From contig DATHTK010000094.1 of assembly GCA_035463295.1 (NCBI GenBank), positions 1-64,000 of the forward strand: a DNA stretch of 64,000 bases, given 5' to 3'. Positions 34,574-43,658 of the stretch are shown piece by piece (positions within the stretch are counted from its first letter, which is position 1; the number at the start of each line of letters is the position of its first letter). The position numbers and the translations under genes were made by a program. The stretch comes from DATHTK01 sp035463295 (GTDB lineage: Bacteria > Actinomycetota > Rubrobacteria > Rubrobacterales > Rubrobacteraceae). The notes under the pieces were generated by a model, which saw nothing but the letters and a program-made list of their open reading frames with translations, had not been told where the DNA came from and ran no database searches.

Positions 34574-35506
34574 TTAGCCATTCGCTCCGACAGGTTGTGG
34601 TTGGAGGGAGCTCTCTCTTAGAAAAGCCAGGAGGCGCCGATTCACGATCTCACGCTGGCTGATAGTCATCTCATGGCTAGCCTGAGGAATCAGCTCACCC
34701 TCGAGATTGGGAATGAGCCTTCTCGCACGCTCCAGCGCAGCCGTCGGATCATAGTAAGCTTCTTGCTGCCCGATCAACAGGAGCGTCGGAACTCGCATGC
34801 CGCGCAGTTCCTCATCCGAGAAAACTATCCACGGCCCGACGCCCATGCGCAGGCGGAAATACTTGCTTCCTAGGTACATTTGCTCGCCTATGCAATACAT
34901 CATTAGACGTGTATTCGGATCGCGCAGGTTCTCCTGGCAAGTCGACCAGCGCAGGAAGCTCTCCATCATGAAGTGCGTGGGAACGAACTTGGTCAGCGTG
35001 CTGCGTACATAGAACTGCTTTACCAGAGGAACGAGGCCACCTGCGGGAGAAAGGAGTGCGATCTTGTTGAGCCGCTTCGGGACGCCGAGAGCATAATTGA
35101 GGGTGAACCAACCACCAAAGGATGCCCCGACCAGGTGTGTGCGCTCAATCTCGAGGGCGTTCAGAATCCCGCTCAACCATGCCACACAGTCTTGCCGGCG
35201 CTCTAGCGGTTGGTTAGGAATGCTCTTGCTCGGCTGGCCCATGACATCGATAGCGTATACGCGATAGTCGCGGCTCAGATCGGCGATGTTGGCCGCCCAC
35301 TGGGTCAGGCTGGTGAAGAACATGTGCAAGAGCACCAAGGCGGGGGCGTCTTTGGGTCCGCTGGCCACCAGGTGCGTACGGCCATAACGGCCCGTTAGGT
35401 CTATCGGCTCATATGGTACCGGCCAGAGTTTCATGGTGGCCTCGTAAGCGGCCATGAACTTGGCCTCACCATGACGGCTCTTGAAAGGGGATGGTAGGTT
35501 AGCCAT
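34574..35506 (-). CDS. Alpha/beta hydrolase
   Basis: A protein of 310 residues. The nucleophile elbow GASFGG places Ser129. The oxyanion-side HMFF follows the first strand LVLL. The C-terminal His lies in QASHEM, and an Asp or Glu in GQQEAYYDP probably completes the triad. The substrate cannot be read from sequence. It belongs to the accessory island and is followed, on the same strand and upstream, by a small membrane protein gene. The nitrilase and monooxygenase nearby suggest small-molecule breakdown. ATG 35506 follows GGAAGGAG. Confidence 0.82.
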   Translation of the reverse strand: MANLPSPFKSRHGEAKFMAAYEATMKLWPVPYEPIDLTGRYGRTHLVASGPKDAPALVLLHMFFTSLTQWAANIADLSRDYRVYAIDVMGQPSKSIPNQPLERRQDCVAWLSGILNALEIERTHLVGASFGGWFTLNYALGVPKRLNKIALLSPAGGLVPLVKQFYVRSTLTKFVPTHFMMESFLRWSTCQENLRDPNTRLMMYCIGEQMYLGSKYFRLRMGVGPWIVFSDEELRGMRVPTLLLIGQQEAYYDPTAALERARRLIPNLEGELIPQASHEMTISQREIVNRRLLAFLRESSLQPQPVGANG

Positions 35507-35597
35507 AGTGATACTCCTTCCTCGTGGTCAGCCAGCGCACTCGCGTCACATATGTTGCCGGTGTCATCGGGCGGGGTACTGCGTCACCACGAGGTAC

Positions 35598-35942
35598 TCA
35601 ACGTCGCGCACCGCTAGCTCGCTGCGCCCAGAGAGCTCTCGCACCCGCCATCTCCAGCGTGGGCTGCCATCCGTTGTGGCGAAAGCGCATCCACGCGACC
35701 ATCGGCACTGACACGTTAACGGCGAGCACTACGGCGGACAAGCAGGGTACCTGGGCGACCAGTTCCGGATAGCCGATGAGCGCGGCACCGCCGAAGAATG
35801 CGAGGCTCAACACCACCGTCCCTACGGCCATCGTCAGGCACATCTCCACGCAGTGCAGGAGAAAGTAGCCCAGCCTTCGGTGCAGGGCCTTGATCTCCGC
35901 TCCCGCCGGAGACCTTCGGCGGGGCCCGCTTCGCAGTCTCAC
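35598..35942 (-). CDS. Small two-helix membrane protein, possible 5' frameshift
   Basis: The frame gives 114 residues with two membrane segments (about 27-57 and 66-86) and the conserved-looking MVAWMRFRHNGWQPTLEMAGA between and after them. I recall similar proteins in actinobacteria labelled FliP-like, without proven function. ATG 35946 has GGGAG 9 bases upstream but opens another frame (SETAKRAPPKVSGGS) that loses the membrane segments. GTG 35942 opens the right frame with poor spacing. A one-base indel near 35905-35925 may have split the original gene. Confidence 0.5.
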   Translation of the reverse strand: MRLRSGPRRRSPAGAEIKALHRRLGYFLLHCVEMCLTMAVGTVVLSLAFFGGAALIGYPELVAQVPCLSAVVLAVNVSVPMVAWMRFRHNGWQPTLEMAGARALWAQRASGARR

Positions 35943-35946
35943 TCAT

Positions 35947-36583
35947 GACATTTAGCTCCCTTTCCTCAAGGACCGGAAGGGAAGCACCGTACCGGTCCAT
36001 CCTTATGTAACCACCTCACCATACGCCACTATCTACAGGCGGCATGACACGAATTGATCATTCCTCTTGAGCACATTTGATCGTTGTCTTTGCGGTAGCC
36101 GTCGACTGCTGCACCACCAAGGTCCGTGTGGAGCGGCCAGGGAAACGCACCGTGGCGGTCGACGCAGCGGGCATCCCCAACCTTCTCTGAGGTTCGCCCG
36201 TAGTTGCGAGCCCACATGAACACCTAGGCAACGGCAATCACAAGCGATTGTGGGGATGCGGCGGCCTGCCGTAGCGGGCGCAGTGCCTGCAATGGAACGG
36301 GCTATCGATGAGGTCACACCATGATTGATCGATACGATTAGATCCACAGTACGAGGGCTCCGAAGCTGAGGGGAGACCAGATCGAGGTCCTCAAGCTCTA
36401 CGGGCCGCCGGCGAGCCGCAGACGATGGGGATACATCGCGCGGGTCGCTTCGTGGGCGACCTGACCATGCTCACCGGGCAGGCAGTGCTGGCCTCGGCCT
36501 GGCGAGAATACGTGGTTCAGAGGATGTGCCGTTTCCATAGAACGTGTAGGCTGACCTCTGCTAGCTAACGGGGTGCGGTCGGA
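35947..36583. other. Intergenic region between divergent genes
   Basis: About 640 bases between the small membrane protein gene and the MFS gene. Several short open frames exist, none with family resemblance. Promoters for both directions must lie here, but none stands out. Confidence 0.4.
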
Positions 36584-37822
36584 ATGGTTGATGCCACTGG
36601 GGAGCGTAGTCGGGACGAACGGCACACCGGGCGATGGCGCACCCTGGCATTACTCGCTCTCACGCTGGTCTTATCTATGTCGACGTGGTTCTCTGCTACC
36701 GCAGTGATCCCCCAACTGGAAGCGCAGTGGGAACTCTCCAGTAGCGCCGCCGCGTGGCTGACCATAGCCGTGCAGGTAGGCTTCGTGTGTGGCGCACTGC
36801 TCTCCAGCCTGCTCAACCTCTCGGACGTCGTATCACCGAGACACGTGATCCTTGCAGGAGCGGTCGGGGCCGCGGCCGCCAATGGGCTGCTCGTGATCGC
36901 CGGAAGCGCGGCTGTCGGGATGCCGCTGCGCTTCGCTACGGGATTCTTTCTCGCAGGCGTCTACCCGCCCGCCTTCAAGCTGATCTCCACCTGGTTCAAG
37001 AAAGGTCGCGGCATGGCGCTCGGCGTTCTGGCCGGGGCGCTGATCGTGGGAAACGCCATGCCTCACCTCGTCAACGGGCTCGGCGGGCTGGACTGGCGGC
37101 TGGTGATCTACACGACATCCTTTCTGACCCTCGTCGGCGGTTTGATCACGGAGTTCGCAGTACGGGAGGGTCCGTTCCCGTTCCCGAGGGCGACCTTCGA
37201 TCCCAGGCAGGCGGGTCGCGTCTTCGCCAATCGCGGCGTCAGACTCGCTTCGTTCGGGTACTTCGGCCACATGTGGGAACTGTTCGCCATGTATGCGTGG
37301 TTCCTGGTCTTTTTCTCCGAAGCGCTGGAGGTCCGGGGAGCCCCGGCGGGATCGGCCGCTGCCTATGCTACGTTCGCCGTCATCGCCGTCGGAGGCGTGG
37401 GTTCTTGGGTTGGGGGCATCCTGGGCGATCGCTGGGGCAGGACCAGGACGACCGCGCTGATGATGGTCATATCCGGGGGGTGCTGCGTACTTATCGGGCT
37501 GCTGTTCGGCGCTCCGGCGTGGTTGGTGCTGCTGGTGAGCCTGTTGTGGGGGTTTGCCATCGTGGCGGACTCCGCGCAGTTCTCGACGATGGTCACCGAG
37601 CTATCTGACCAGGCCTACGTGGGGACCGCCCTGACGCTGCAGCTCGCCGGGGGGTTCGCGCTTACGGTTGCGACGATCTGGCTGATCCCGTTCCTCGAAG
37701 ACGCCTTCGGATGGCGCTGGGCGTTTGCGTTCCTGGCTGTGGGTCCCATCCTCGGGGTCGTGGCGATGCTGCGCTTGAAGTCGTTGCCCGAAGCAGCCCG
37801 CATCGCAGGCGGTCGCGGGTGA
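36584..37822 (+). CDS. MFS transporter
   Basis: A protein of 412 residues with about twelve membrane helices in two halves. The loop between helices 2 and 3 is less conserved than the classic GxLaDrxGRR, but GILGDRWGRTRTTA in the second half (about residue 280) is the matching motif. Major facilitator proteins move small solutes with proton coupling. Its place among catabolic-type enzymes suggests uptake or export of their substrate. ATG 36584 has only a weak upstream site. Confidence 0.85.
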   Translation: MVDATGERSRDERHTGRWRTLALLALTLVLSMSTWFSATAVIPQLEAQWELSSSAAAWLTIAVQVGFVCGALLSSLLNLSDVVSPRHVILAGAVGAAAANGLLVIAGSAAVGMPLRFATGFFLAGVYPPAFKLISTWFKKGRGMALGVLAGALIVGNAMPHLVNGLGGLDWRLVIYTTSFLTLVGGLITEFAVREGPFPFPRATFDPRQAGRVFANRGVRLASFGYFGHMWELFAMYAWFLVFFSEALEVRGAPAGSAAAYATFAVIAVGGVGSWVGGILGDRWGRTRTTALMMVISGGCCVLIGLLFGAPAWLVLLVSLLWGFAIVADSAQFSTMVTELSDQAYVGTALTLQLAGGFALTVATIWLIPFLEDAFGWRWAFAFLAVGPILGVVAMLRLKSLPEAARIAGGRG

Positions 37823-37834
37823 TCAAAGGCATAG

Positions 37835-38113
37835 GACCACGTCGCAGAGGGAGAAGCCATCTCTCTCCAGGATTTCTGCAGCAGGGTCATCGATCGAGGT
37901 GCCAGGTATCTGGCTGCCACGCGCTCCTGCCCCACTCACCGAATCACGGTCAAGGAGGTGTTCAGGCCGGCCCGCCTGCGCTCGAGGTCCTCGGCCCTAT
38001 ACGAGACGGCCTTTAGCTACCGCGACGCCGAGTGGTCGGCGGTCTTCGTGGACGCGGACACGACCAACCTGTTCCGCGTAGACCAGAACATGAGACCCAC
38101 CTCCATCGTGTGA
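37835..38113 (+). pseudogene. Unrecognised decayed coding frame
   Basis: A 92-codon stretch between two stops, with no start codon, reads like protein: ISLQDFCSRVIDRGARYLA, then SALYETAFSYRDAEWSAVFV and DADTTNLFRVDQNMRPTSIV. I cannot name the family. It may be the tail of a gene disrupted when the island formed. Confidence 0.3.
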
Positions 38114-38351
38114 CAGTCCCTCGGGGCGCCCGCCGGGGCAGGAGGGACGAGGGACAGAGCTCCCCATCCCTTCCTCCGTAGCGCGCTATCCTTTGTTTCG
38201 CCGCCGGGACGAAACGAGAGCGGCGATCGCTGTGGCGGCTACCTCCGACACGATGCGCTGGGGGCTTGCGCACCTTGCGATCGGCGCGCGGTATGGGCTC
38301 CTGTTGCTCAAGCTGGAGAACTCGATAAAGGCAATCGTCTACCACGAGGGA
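38114..38351. other. Short gap before nitrilase
   Basis: About 240 bases downstream of the convergent nitrilase gene. No supported feature is seen. Confidence 0.4.
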
Positions 38352-39338
38352 TCAGTTGTCCAGCAATTCAGCCTCGCCCTGTAGGTCCTGCCGTGATGTT
38401 TCGGCAAGGGTGATCATTGGACGGTCCTCTTTGCTCACGCTGAGCCGGAAGACGTCCGGGCGCGCGTAGTGGCCCGCTACGTCGAGGTTCCACTTGGGTC
38501 CTCGCATCTGCTTCGGGTCCAATTCAGCGTAGAGGACGCCTTCTTCCTCGTTGAGCGGCCCCGTCATGATCTTCCCATCGGGGCTCACGATGGCGCTGCC
38601 ACCCCTGTTGATCCACTCCCTGACCTCGCCGTAATACTTCGCCTTGAGTTCGTAGCGGTCGGGTATGTCTTCTTTTCGCAGGGCGATGGAGCAGCCGACC
38701 ACATACGTTCGTCCTTCCTTGGCGATGTGTCGTAACGTGGACAGCCAGGGCTCGCCACTGTCCCAGGTTGGAGCGAGGTATATTTGCACACCCCACGCAT
38801 AGAGCGCATAGCGAGCGAGCGGCATGTAGTTCTCCCAGCAGATCAACCCGCTGAGCTTGCCCAGGGAGGTGTCATAGACTTCGAGGGTGCTACCATCGCC
38901 CTGCGCCCATACCATGCGCTCGGGTGCTGTAGGCACCAGCTTCTGGTGCTTGCCCATCAAGCCGCCCTCGGGGTCGATGTAGAGCAGGGTGTTGTACAGG
39001 CTCGCGTTGCTGGCCTGTGCGTTGCGCTCGTTGAGACCCATTACGAGGTAAACGCCGGCCTTCCTCGCTGCCTGCGAAAGTTCCTCGGTGACGGGCCCGG
39101 GGATCTCAACCGATTGCTCTAGCAGCTCCGCGTACATCTCGGCGAGCACTCGGTGTTGGCTAGGCGGTACGCGCCACACCCAGTCCGGGTAGGTAGGGAT
39201 GAAGGCTTCGGGGAAGACTACCAACCGGGCTCCGCTTTGCCCGGCTTCGGCGATAAGCTCGCACGCTTTGGCGACGGTAGCTTCGCGGTCGAGAAACACA
39301 GGCGTTGCTTGAACCGTGGCTATCTTGTAGGTCGACAC
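38352..39338 (-). CDS. Nitrilase-family carbon-nitrogen hydrolase
   Basis: A protein of 328 residues that would hydrolyse a nitrile to acid and ammonia. The catalytic set is visible: Glu44 in VFPEAFIPTYPDW, Lys133 in GKHQKLVPT, and Cys167 in LSGLICWENYMP. These stretches, with WAQGDGSTLEV after the Lys, match true nitrilases rather than amidases. GTG 39338 is chosen because AAGGAG lies 9 bases upstream and the protein then starts STYKIATVQATPVF, the family N-terminus. The Trp and Glu after Cys (CWEN) are typical of aliphatic or arylaceto-nitrilases. The true substrate is unknown. Confidence 0.9.
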   Translation of the reverse strand: MSTYKIATVQATPVFLDREATVAKACELIAEAGQSGARLVVFPEAFIPTYPDWVWRVPPSQHRVLAEMYAELLEQSVEIPGPVTEELSQAARKAGVYLVMGLNERNAQASNASLYNTLLYIDPEGGLMGKHQKLVPTAPERMVWAQGDGSTLEVYDTSLGKLSGLICWENYMPLARYALYAWGVQIYLAPTWDSGEPWLSTLRHIAKEGRTYVVGCSIALRKEDIPDRYELKAKYYGEVREWINRGGSAIVSPDGKIMTGPLNEEEGVLYAELDPKQMRGPKWNLDVAGHYARPDVFRLSVSKEDRPMITLAETSRQDLQGEAELLDN

Positions 39339-39712
39339 TGTCGTCCACTCCTTCCCGGCCGGCAAGGCTCTTTTCTTCTGCCGCCATGATGGCACCCGGC
39401 TAACCCCGGTGCATCGTTGGAAGATCTGTTCACCCGACTTCGCGGCAGAGGGAGCCTTCTCGGAGATCCGAGTCGCAGGTAGTTCAGTGCCCCCGACGAG
39501 TCTCGCGCCCCGTATCTGGTTCGTGATCTAGAATAGAGAACACAGTGAGCGCAGGAGAGAGAGCTCTCGGAGCGGTTGGTTGTGGATGACGTCCATGCGA
39601 GCGTTGGCGAAGCGGCCGGGTTCGGCCCGGGGTGGAGCTACTACTGGCGCCCCGGCCCCTCCCTGGAGCGCGCGGCGAGCGGGGGCGCTCCACCGGACCG
39701 GTCGGAGCAGCT

Positions 39713-41350
39713 ATGTTAGACGCCAGCGAGGAACTCCGACGGGGGCGGGAGTCCTACGCGAGGCGGGCGTGGAGGGACGCCTACGAGTCGCTCTCGCGTG
39801 CCGATCAGTCGGCTCCGCTGGGAGCGGAGGACCTCGAGTTGCTCGCAACGTCGGCCTACATGCTCGGCCGCGACGACGACCTGAGCGCTCTGGAGCGGGC
39901 CCATCACCTGCACCTCGACGCTGGCGAGACCCTGCGCGCGGCGCGTTGCGCGTTGTGGGTGGGCATGCACCTCTCCGTCCGGAGAGAGATGGGCCGAGCG
40001 ACCGGATGGCTCGGACGCGCGCAGCGGCTGGTCCAACGCGAGGAGCGTGACTGCGTAGAACAAGGTTATCTGCTGTTCCCGACCATGTTCCAGCATGAGG
40101 CTGCCGGTGACTACGAGGCCGCGGCCGCCACCGCGGCCGATGCAGCGGAGATCGGCGAACGCTTCGGTGATGCGGACCTGTTCGCCCTCGCCGTCCAGGC
40201 ACAAGGCATTCTCCTGGTCCAACTAGGGCGGGTCGTGGAGGGTCTCGGGCTGCTGGACGAGGCTATGGTGGCGGTCACCGCTGGCGAGCTCTCGCCCATC
40301 GTCAGCGGTATGGTCTATTGCGGCGTGATCAAGGGCTGTCAGGACGCGTATGAGTTGCGCCGCGCCCGGGAGTGGACCGCCGCCCTGACGCAGTGGTGCG
40401 AGCAGCAGCCCGACATGGTCAGCTTCACCGGCACCTGCCTGGTGCATCGGGCCGAGATCATGCAGCTGCACGGCGCGTGGCGGGACGCGCTTGAGGAGGC
40501 GCAGCTTGCCGGCGAGCGTTGCGCTCAGGCGATGAATCGGACGGCTGCCGCCCAGGCCTTCTATAGGCAAGGGGAGGTCCATCGTCTGCAGGGAGAGTTC
40601 GCTGCGGCCGAGGAGGCGTACCGGGAGGCGAGCCGGGGCGGGTGCGAACCGCAGCCGGGTCTGGCCCTGTTGCGGCTGGCCCAGGGGAAGGGCGATGCGG
40701 CGGCCGCCGCCATCCGCCGGGTGGTGGGCGAGAGAACCGAGCCGGTAGAGCGTGCGAGGCTGCTGCCCGCCTACGTCGAGATCATGCTGGACGTCGGCGA
40801 TGTCGAGGAGGCGCGCGGCGCCTGCCGCGAGCTCGGGGAGATCTCGGCGGTTTACGGGAGCAGCATGTTGGATGCGATGTTCGCTCACGCTCGGGGAGCG
40901 GTAGACCTGGCTCAGGGTGACGCCCGGGGGGCCCTGCTCGCGCTGCGTCACGCGTGGCAGGTATGGCAGGAGCTCGAGGTGCCGTACGAGGCCGCCCGCG
41001 TGCGCGTGCTCCTGGGCCTGGCATGTCGCACCCTCGGCGACGACGACACGGCCGCGATGGAGTTGGACGCGGCCCGTGGTGTCTTCGCGCAGCTGGGAGC
41101 GGCACCAGACCTCGCCCGGGTCGACTCGCTCGCCCGGAGCGCCGCCTCCGCCGATGCTCATGGGCTGACGGCGCGTGAGCTGCAGGTGCTGCGACTGGTC
41201 GCCGCTGGCAAGACCAACAAGGCTATCGCCGTCGAGCTGGTCCTCAGCGAGAGGACCGTGGACCGGCACGTGAGCAACATCTTCACCAAACTGGGGGTAT
41301 CCTCGCGCGCTGCCGCGACGGCCTACGCATACGAGCACCAGCTCGTCTGA
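39713..41350 (+). CDS. TPR-containing LuxR-family transcription regulator
   Basis: A protein of 545 residues with a long all-helical region of tetratricopeptide-like repeats (about 10-470, alanine- and leucine-rich) and a C-terminal LuxR-type helix-turn-helix (LTARELQVLRLVAAGKTNKA then ELVLSERTVDRHVSNIFTKL). It lacks the N-terminal ATPase of LAL/MalT regulators but keeps the same repeat-plus-HTH plan. ATG 39713 is chosen because GGAG lies 5 bases upstream. A perfect 18-base palindrome begins 10 bases after its stop and may be its own operator for the next gene. Confidence 0.85.
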   Translation: MLDASEELRRGRESYARRAWRDAYESLSRADQSAPLGAEDLELLATSAYMLGRDDDLSALERAHHLHLDAGETLRAARCALWVGMHLSVRREMGRATGWLGRAQRLVQREERDCVEQGYLLFPTMFQHEAAGDYEAAAATAADAAEIGERFGDADLFALAVQAQGILLVQLGRVVEGLGLLDEAMVAVTAGELSPIVSGMVYCGVIKGCQDAYELRRAREWTAALTQWCEQQPDMVSFTGTCLVHRAEIMQLHGAWRDALEEAQLAGERCAQAMNRTAAAQAFYRQGEVHRLQGEFAAAEEAYREASRGGCEPQPGLALLRLAQGKGDAAAAAIRRVVGERTEPVERARLLPAYVEIMLDVGDVEEARGACRELGEISAVYGSSMLDAMFAHARGAVDLAQGDARGALLALRHAWQVWQELEVPYEAARVRVLLGLACRTLGDDDTAAMELDAARGVFAQLGAAPDLARVDSLARSAASADAHGLTARELQVLRLVAAGKTNKAIAVELVLSERTVDRHVSNIFTKLGVSSRAAATAYAYEHQLV

Positions 41351-41359
41351 ACGTCCCAA

Positions 41360-41377
41360 GTGGGTAGAACTACCCAC
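41360..41377. promoter_or_regulatory. Perfect palindrome, candidate LuxR-type operator
   Basis: GTGGGTAG and CTACCCAC flank AA, giving 8-base arms. It lies 10 bases after the regulator's stop and about 265 bases upstream of the cupin gene. Confidence 0.5.
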
Positions 41378-41378
41378 G

Positions 41379-41392
41379 CCGCCATATGGCGG
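41379..41392. promoter_or_regulatory. Second perfect palindrome
   Basis: CCGCCATATGGCGG is a 14-base perfect palindrome one base after the first. The short distance puts the two centres 17 bases apart, so adjacent binding of dimers is possible, or it is a terminator stem for the regulator gene. Confidence 0.4.
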
Positions 41393-41642
41393 AAGTTGGG
41401 TGGTTCTCTCGATGCGTCGCCTCCTCGCTAGATCGTATGGTGTGAGTGCACAGCAGACGCGAGCGAGAGGCAAGCTATGACCGGATCCCAAGCTGACGCC
41501 AAATGATACTCACGCTGGATACACGTGTCCTATCTCAGGAGGCGGCGCAGTCGTTCCCTCCGACTACCTGGAGGTGGTGGCCGTCAGGCGCTAGTACCTC
41601 ACGGCCAGAGGCAATAGCGAGTGAGAGAGGGAAAGAGCAGAA

Positions 41643-42188
41643 ATGACGTTCACGCTAGACACGGTCAACCCCCGCGTTCTTCCGGAGCTGGCCTTGCGAG
41701 AGTCCGTTCCCATCCTATCCCGTCTGGTGAGGGATCCCACTTTTCTGGGCTCGCACGTCCTGCCTCTTCTGGAGAAAGCAGAAAGGGCTAGAGAATGGTA
41801 CGTGGCCTATCGCCACGACGACCCCGGCGGCTCCTACTCGCTACAGGTCTTCGTCTGGCCTCCGGGTTCTGCGACCAGGATCCACGACCATTCCTGCTGG
41901 GGAGCCTTCTGTTGCGTCGTGGGATGCGTTCTGGAAGAACGCTACGAGCGGGCCGACGACGGCTCCCTATCCGATCATGCCCGATTGAAGAAGCTCTGGC
42001 GGCTCGAGTGGAGAAGGGAAGATGGAATCTCGACCGTGCTGCCATATGAGAGGGGCATTCACAAGGTGGGTAACCCGGCCGACGAGCCGGCCATCTCGGT
42101 GCACCTTTACGGTCCGCGGCTTGGAGAGGTAGACGGGCGGGACTACGACCCTTCCCGCGACTACGTCTGCGACCGGACGCAAGATTGA
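41643..42188 (+). CDS. Cysteine-dioxygenase-like cupin protein
   Basis: A single-domain cupin of 181 residues. Iron ligands are visible as His81 and His83 in TRIHDHSCWGAFCCVVG and His140 in GIHKVGNPADEPAISVHLYG, the three-His site of thiol dioxygenases. This family oxidises cysteine or 3-mercaptopropionate to the sulfinate with O2. The substrate is not settled by sequence. It sits between a LuxR regulator and a flavin monooxygenase, so all may belong to one oxidative pathway. Confidence 0.85.
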   Translation: MTFTLDTVNPRVLPELALRESVPILSRLVRDPTFLGSHVLPLLEKAERAREWYVAYRHDDPGGSYSLQVFVWPPGSATRIHDHSCWGAFCCVVGCVLEERYERADDGSLSDHARLKKLWRLEWRREDGISTVLPYERGIHKVGNPADEPAISVHLYGPRLGEVDGRDYDPSRDYVCDRTQD

Positions 42189-42380
42189 TGGAGGCAGAGA
42201 GATTATCGAGGGGAGATGGCCTGCGTCATCTGGACGGAGAGTCCATGGAACTCAGGAAGACGATGGCGGGGGCGTTCGATCGATGCTCTCACCATCAGGC
42301 ACGACGCGGGGCGAGATAACGGACGCCACTATGACCGACACCGGTACGCGAGGTCCCGCGACGACTAGGGGAAGGCAGCG
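42189..42380. other. Short gap before the monooxygenase
   Basis: About 190 bases with no gene. Nothing beyond a possible ribosome site near the next start is seen. Confidence 0.4.
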
Positions 42381-43658
42381 ATGAGGAAGCAGCACGACAT
42401 GGAGCAACACGGCTGGCATGCCGCCGGCTCAGAGCGTTTCGAGACAGCTATCATCGGCGGCGGTCAAGCGGGCCTCTCGGTCGGATACCACCTGGCCCGG
42501 CGTGGTCTCCCCTTTGTGATCCTGGACCAAAACGATCGGATCGGTGATGCCTGGCGCAAGCGCTGGGACTCCCTGCGGCTGTTCACCCCCGCCCGCTACG
42601 ACGGGCTACCGGGGATGCCCTTTCCCGCCCCGGCCTACTCGTTTCCCACCAAGGACGAGATGGCCGACTATCTCGAGTCATACGCGGCGCGCTTCGATCT
42701 TCCTGTTCGAACGGGCGTCAGGGTGGACGGACTCTCCAGGGAAGGAAATCGGTACGTCCTCGCATCCGGCGACCGCCGGTTCGAAGCCGACAACGTGGTG
42801 GTGGCGTCGGGCTCCTATAGGCGCCCCAGGGTGCCGGCCTTCGCCCCCGAGCTAGATCCCGGCATCGTCCAGCTGCATTCCAGCGAATACCGGGATCCAT
42901 CCCAGCTGCAGGAGGGCGGCGTCCTCGTCGTCGGCGCTGCCAACTCGGGGGCCGAGATCGCCCTGGAGGTGGCCAGGGATCACCGGACTTGGCTGTCGGG
43001 GAGGCACCCGGGCCAGGAGCCCTTCCGCCCCGGAAGCACGTGGGATCGGCTACTCCTGCCGGTGATCTGGTTCATGGCCTCGCGCGTGCTGACCGTGCAG
43101 ACGCCGCTCGGGCGCGCGGTTCGGCGCAAGTTCCATGCGCAGGGCGCCGCGCACGTCGGCCTCCCGCTCGCGCGGGTCAGGCCGAAGGACTTCACCGCGG
43201 CTGGGATCGAGCGAGTGCCGAGGACGGCGGGAGCGCGGGGCGGGAGGCCGGTGCTCGGCGACGGACGGGTCCTTGAGGTCGCGAACGTGATCTGGTGCAC
43301 CGGGTTCGTGCCGGACTTCGCCTGGATCGACCTTCCGGTCTTCGCCGGGCACGGAGGCCCGGTGCACGACCGCGGGGTCGTGGGATCCGAGCCGGGTCTG
43401 TACTTCGTGGGACTGGTCTTCTTGTATGCGCTGGCCTCGTCGCTGGTCGGCGGGGTCGGAAGGGACGCCGAGCACATCGCCAAGCACATCGCCTCACGCG
43501 GTCCGAACCGCCCGACCACGGCGCCCGTGTTGGCCGGATCGTCGACTCACTCGACGGCGACAACGAGCAGTCTACGGCCGCCATCGTCTGATTTACGGCC
43601 AGGGGGGGCCAGTATGGCGCGAACCCTATCGCGCGAAGTAGAGAGTCGGCAGGTATAG
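42381..43658 (+). CDS. Flavin-containing monooxygenase-like oxidoreductase
   Basis: A protein of 425 residues with two dinucleotide-binding motifs: GGGQAG (about 26-31, FAD) and VVGAANSGAEIA (about 183-194, NADPH). Between them are RWDSLRLFTPARYDGLPGMPFP and SGSYRRPRVPAFA, stretches shared by CzcO-like and YUCCA-like monooxygenases. The end VIWCTGFVPDFAWIDLP is the usual ATG-type motif. It would oxygenate a soft nucleophile or ketone in the cytoplasm. The last 40 residues are low-complexity and look like a read-through tail. Confidence 0.85.
   Translation: MRKQHDMEQHGWHAAGSERFETAIIGGGQAGLSVGYHLARRGLPFVILDQNDRIGDAWRKRWDSLRLFTPARYDGLPGMPFPAPAYSFPTKDEMADYLESYAARFDLPVRTGVRVDGLSREGNRYVLASGDRRFEADNVVVASGSYRRPRVPAFAPELDPGIVQLHSSEYRDPSQLQEGGVLVVGAANSGAEIALEVARDHRTWLSGRHPGQEPFRPGSTWDRLLLPVIWFMASRVLTVQTPLGRAVRRKFHAQGAAHVGLPLARVRPKDFTAAGIERVPRTAGARGGRPVLGDGRVLEVANVIWCTGFVPDFAWIDLPVFAGHGGPVHDRGVVGSEPGLYFVGLVFLYALASSLVGGVGRDAEHIAKHIASRGPNRPTTAPVLAGSSTHSTATTSSLRPPSSDLRPGGASMARTLSREVESRQV

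Larger units (their letters stand above)
41351..41642. other. Regulatory-looking gap after the LuxR gene
   Basis: About 290 bases between the regulator and the cupin gene. It contains the two palindromes at 41360-41392. A related half-site (GTTGGGTGGTTC) begins at 41395. A GAGAGAGGGAAAGAG ribosome-site region precedes ATG 41643. Confidence 0.5.
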
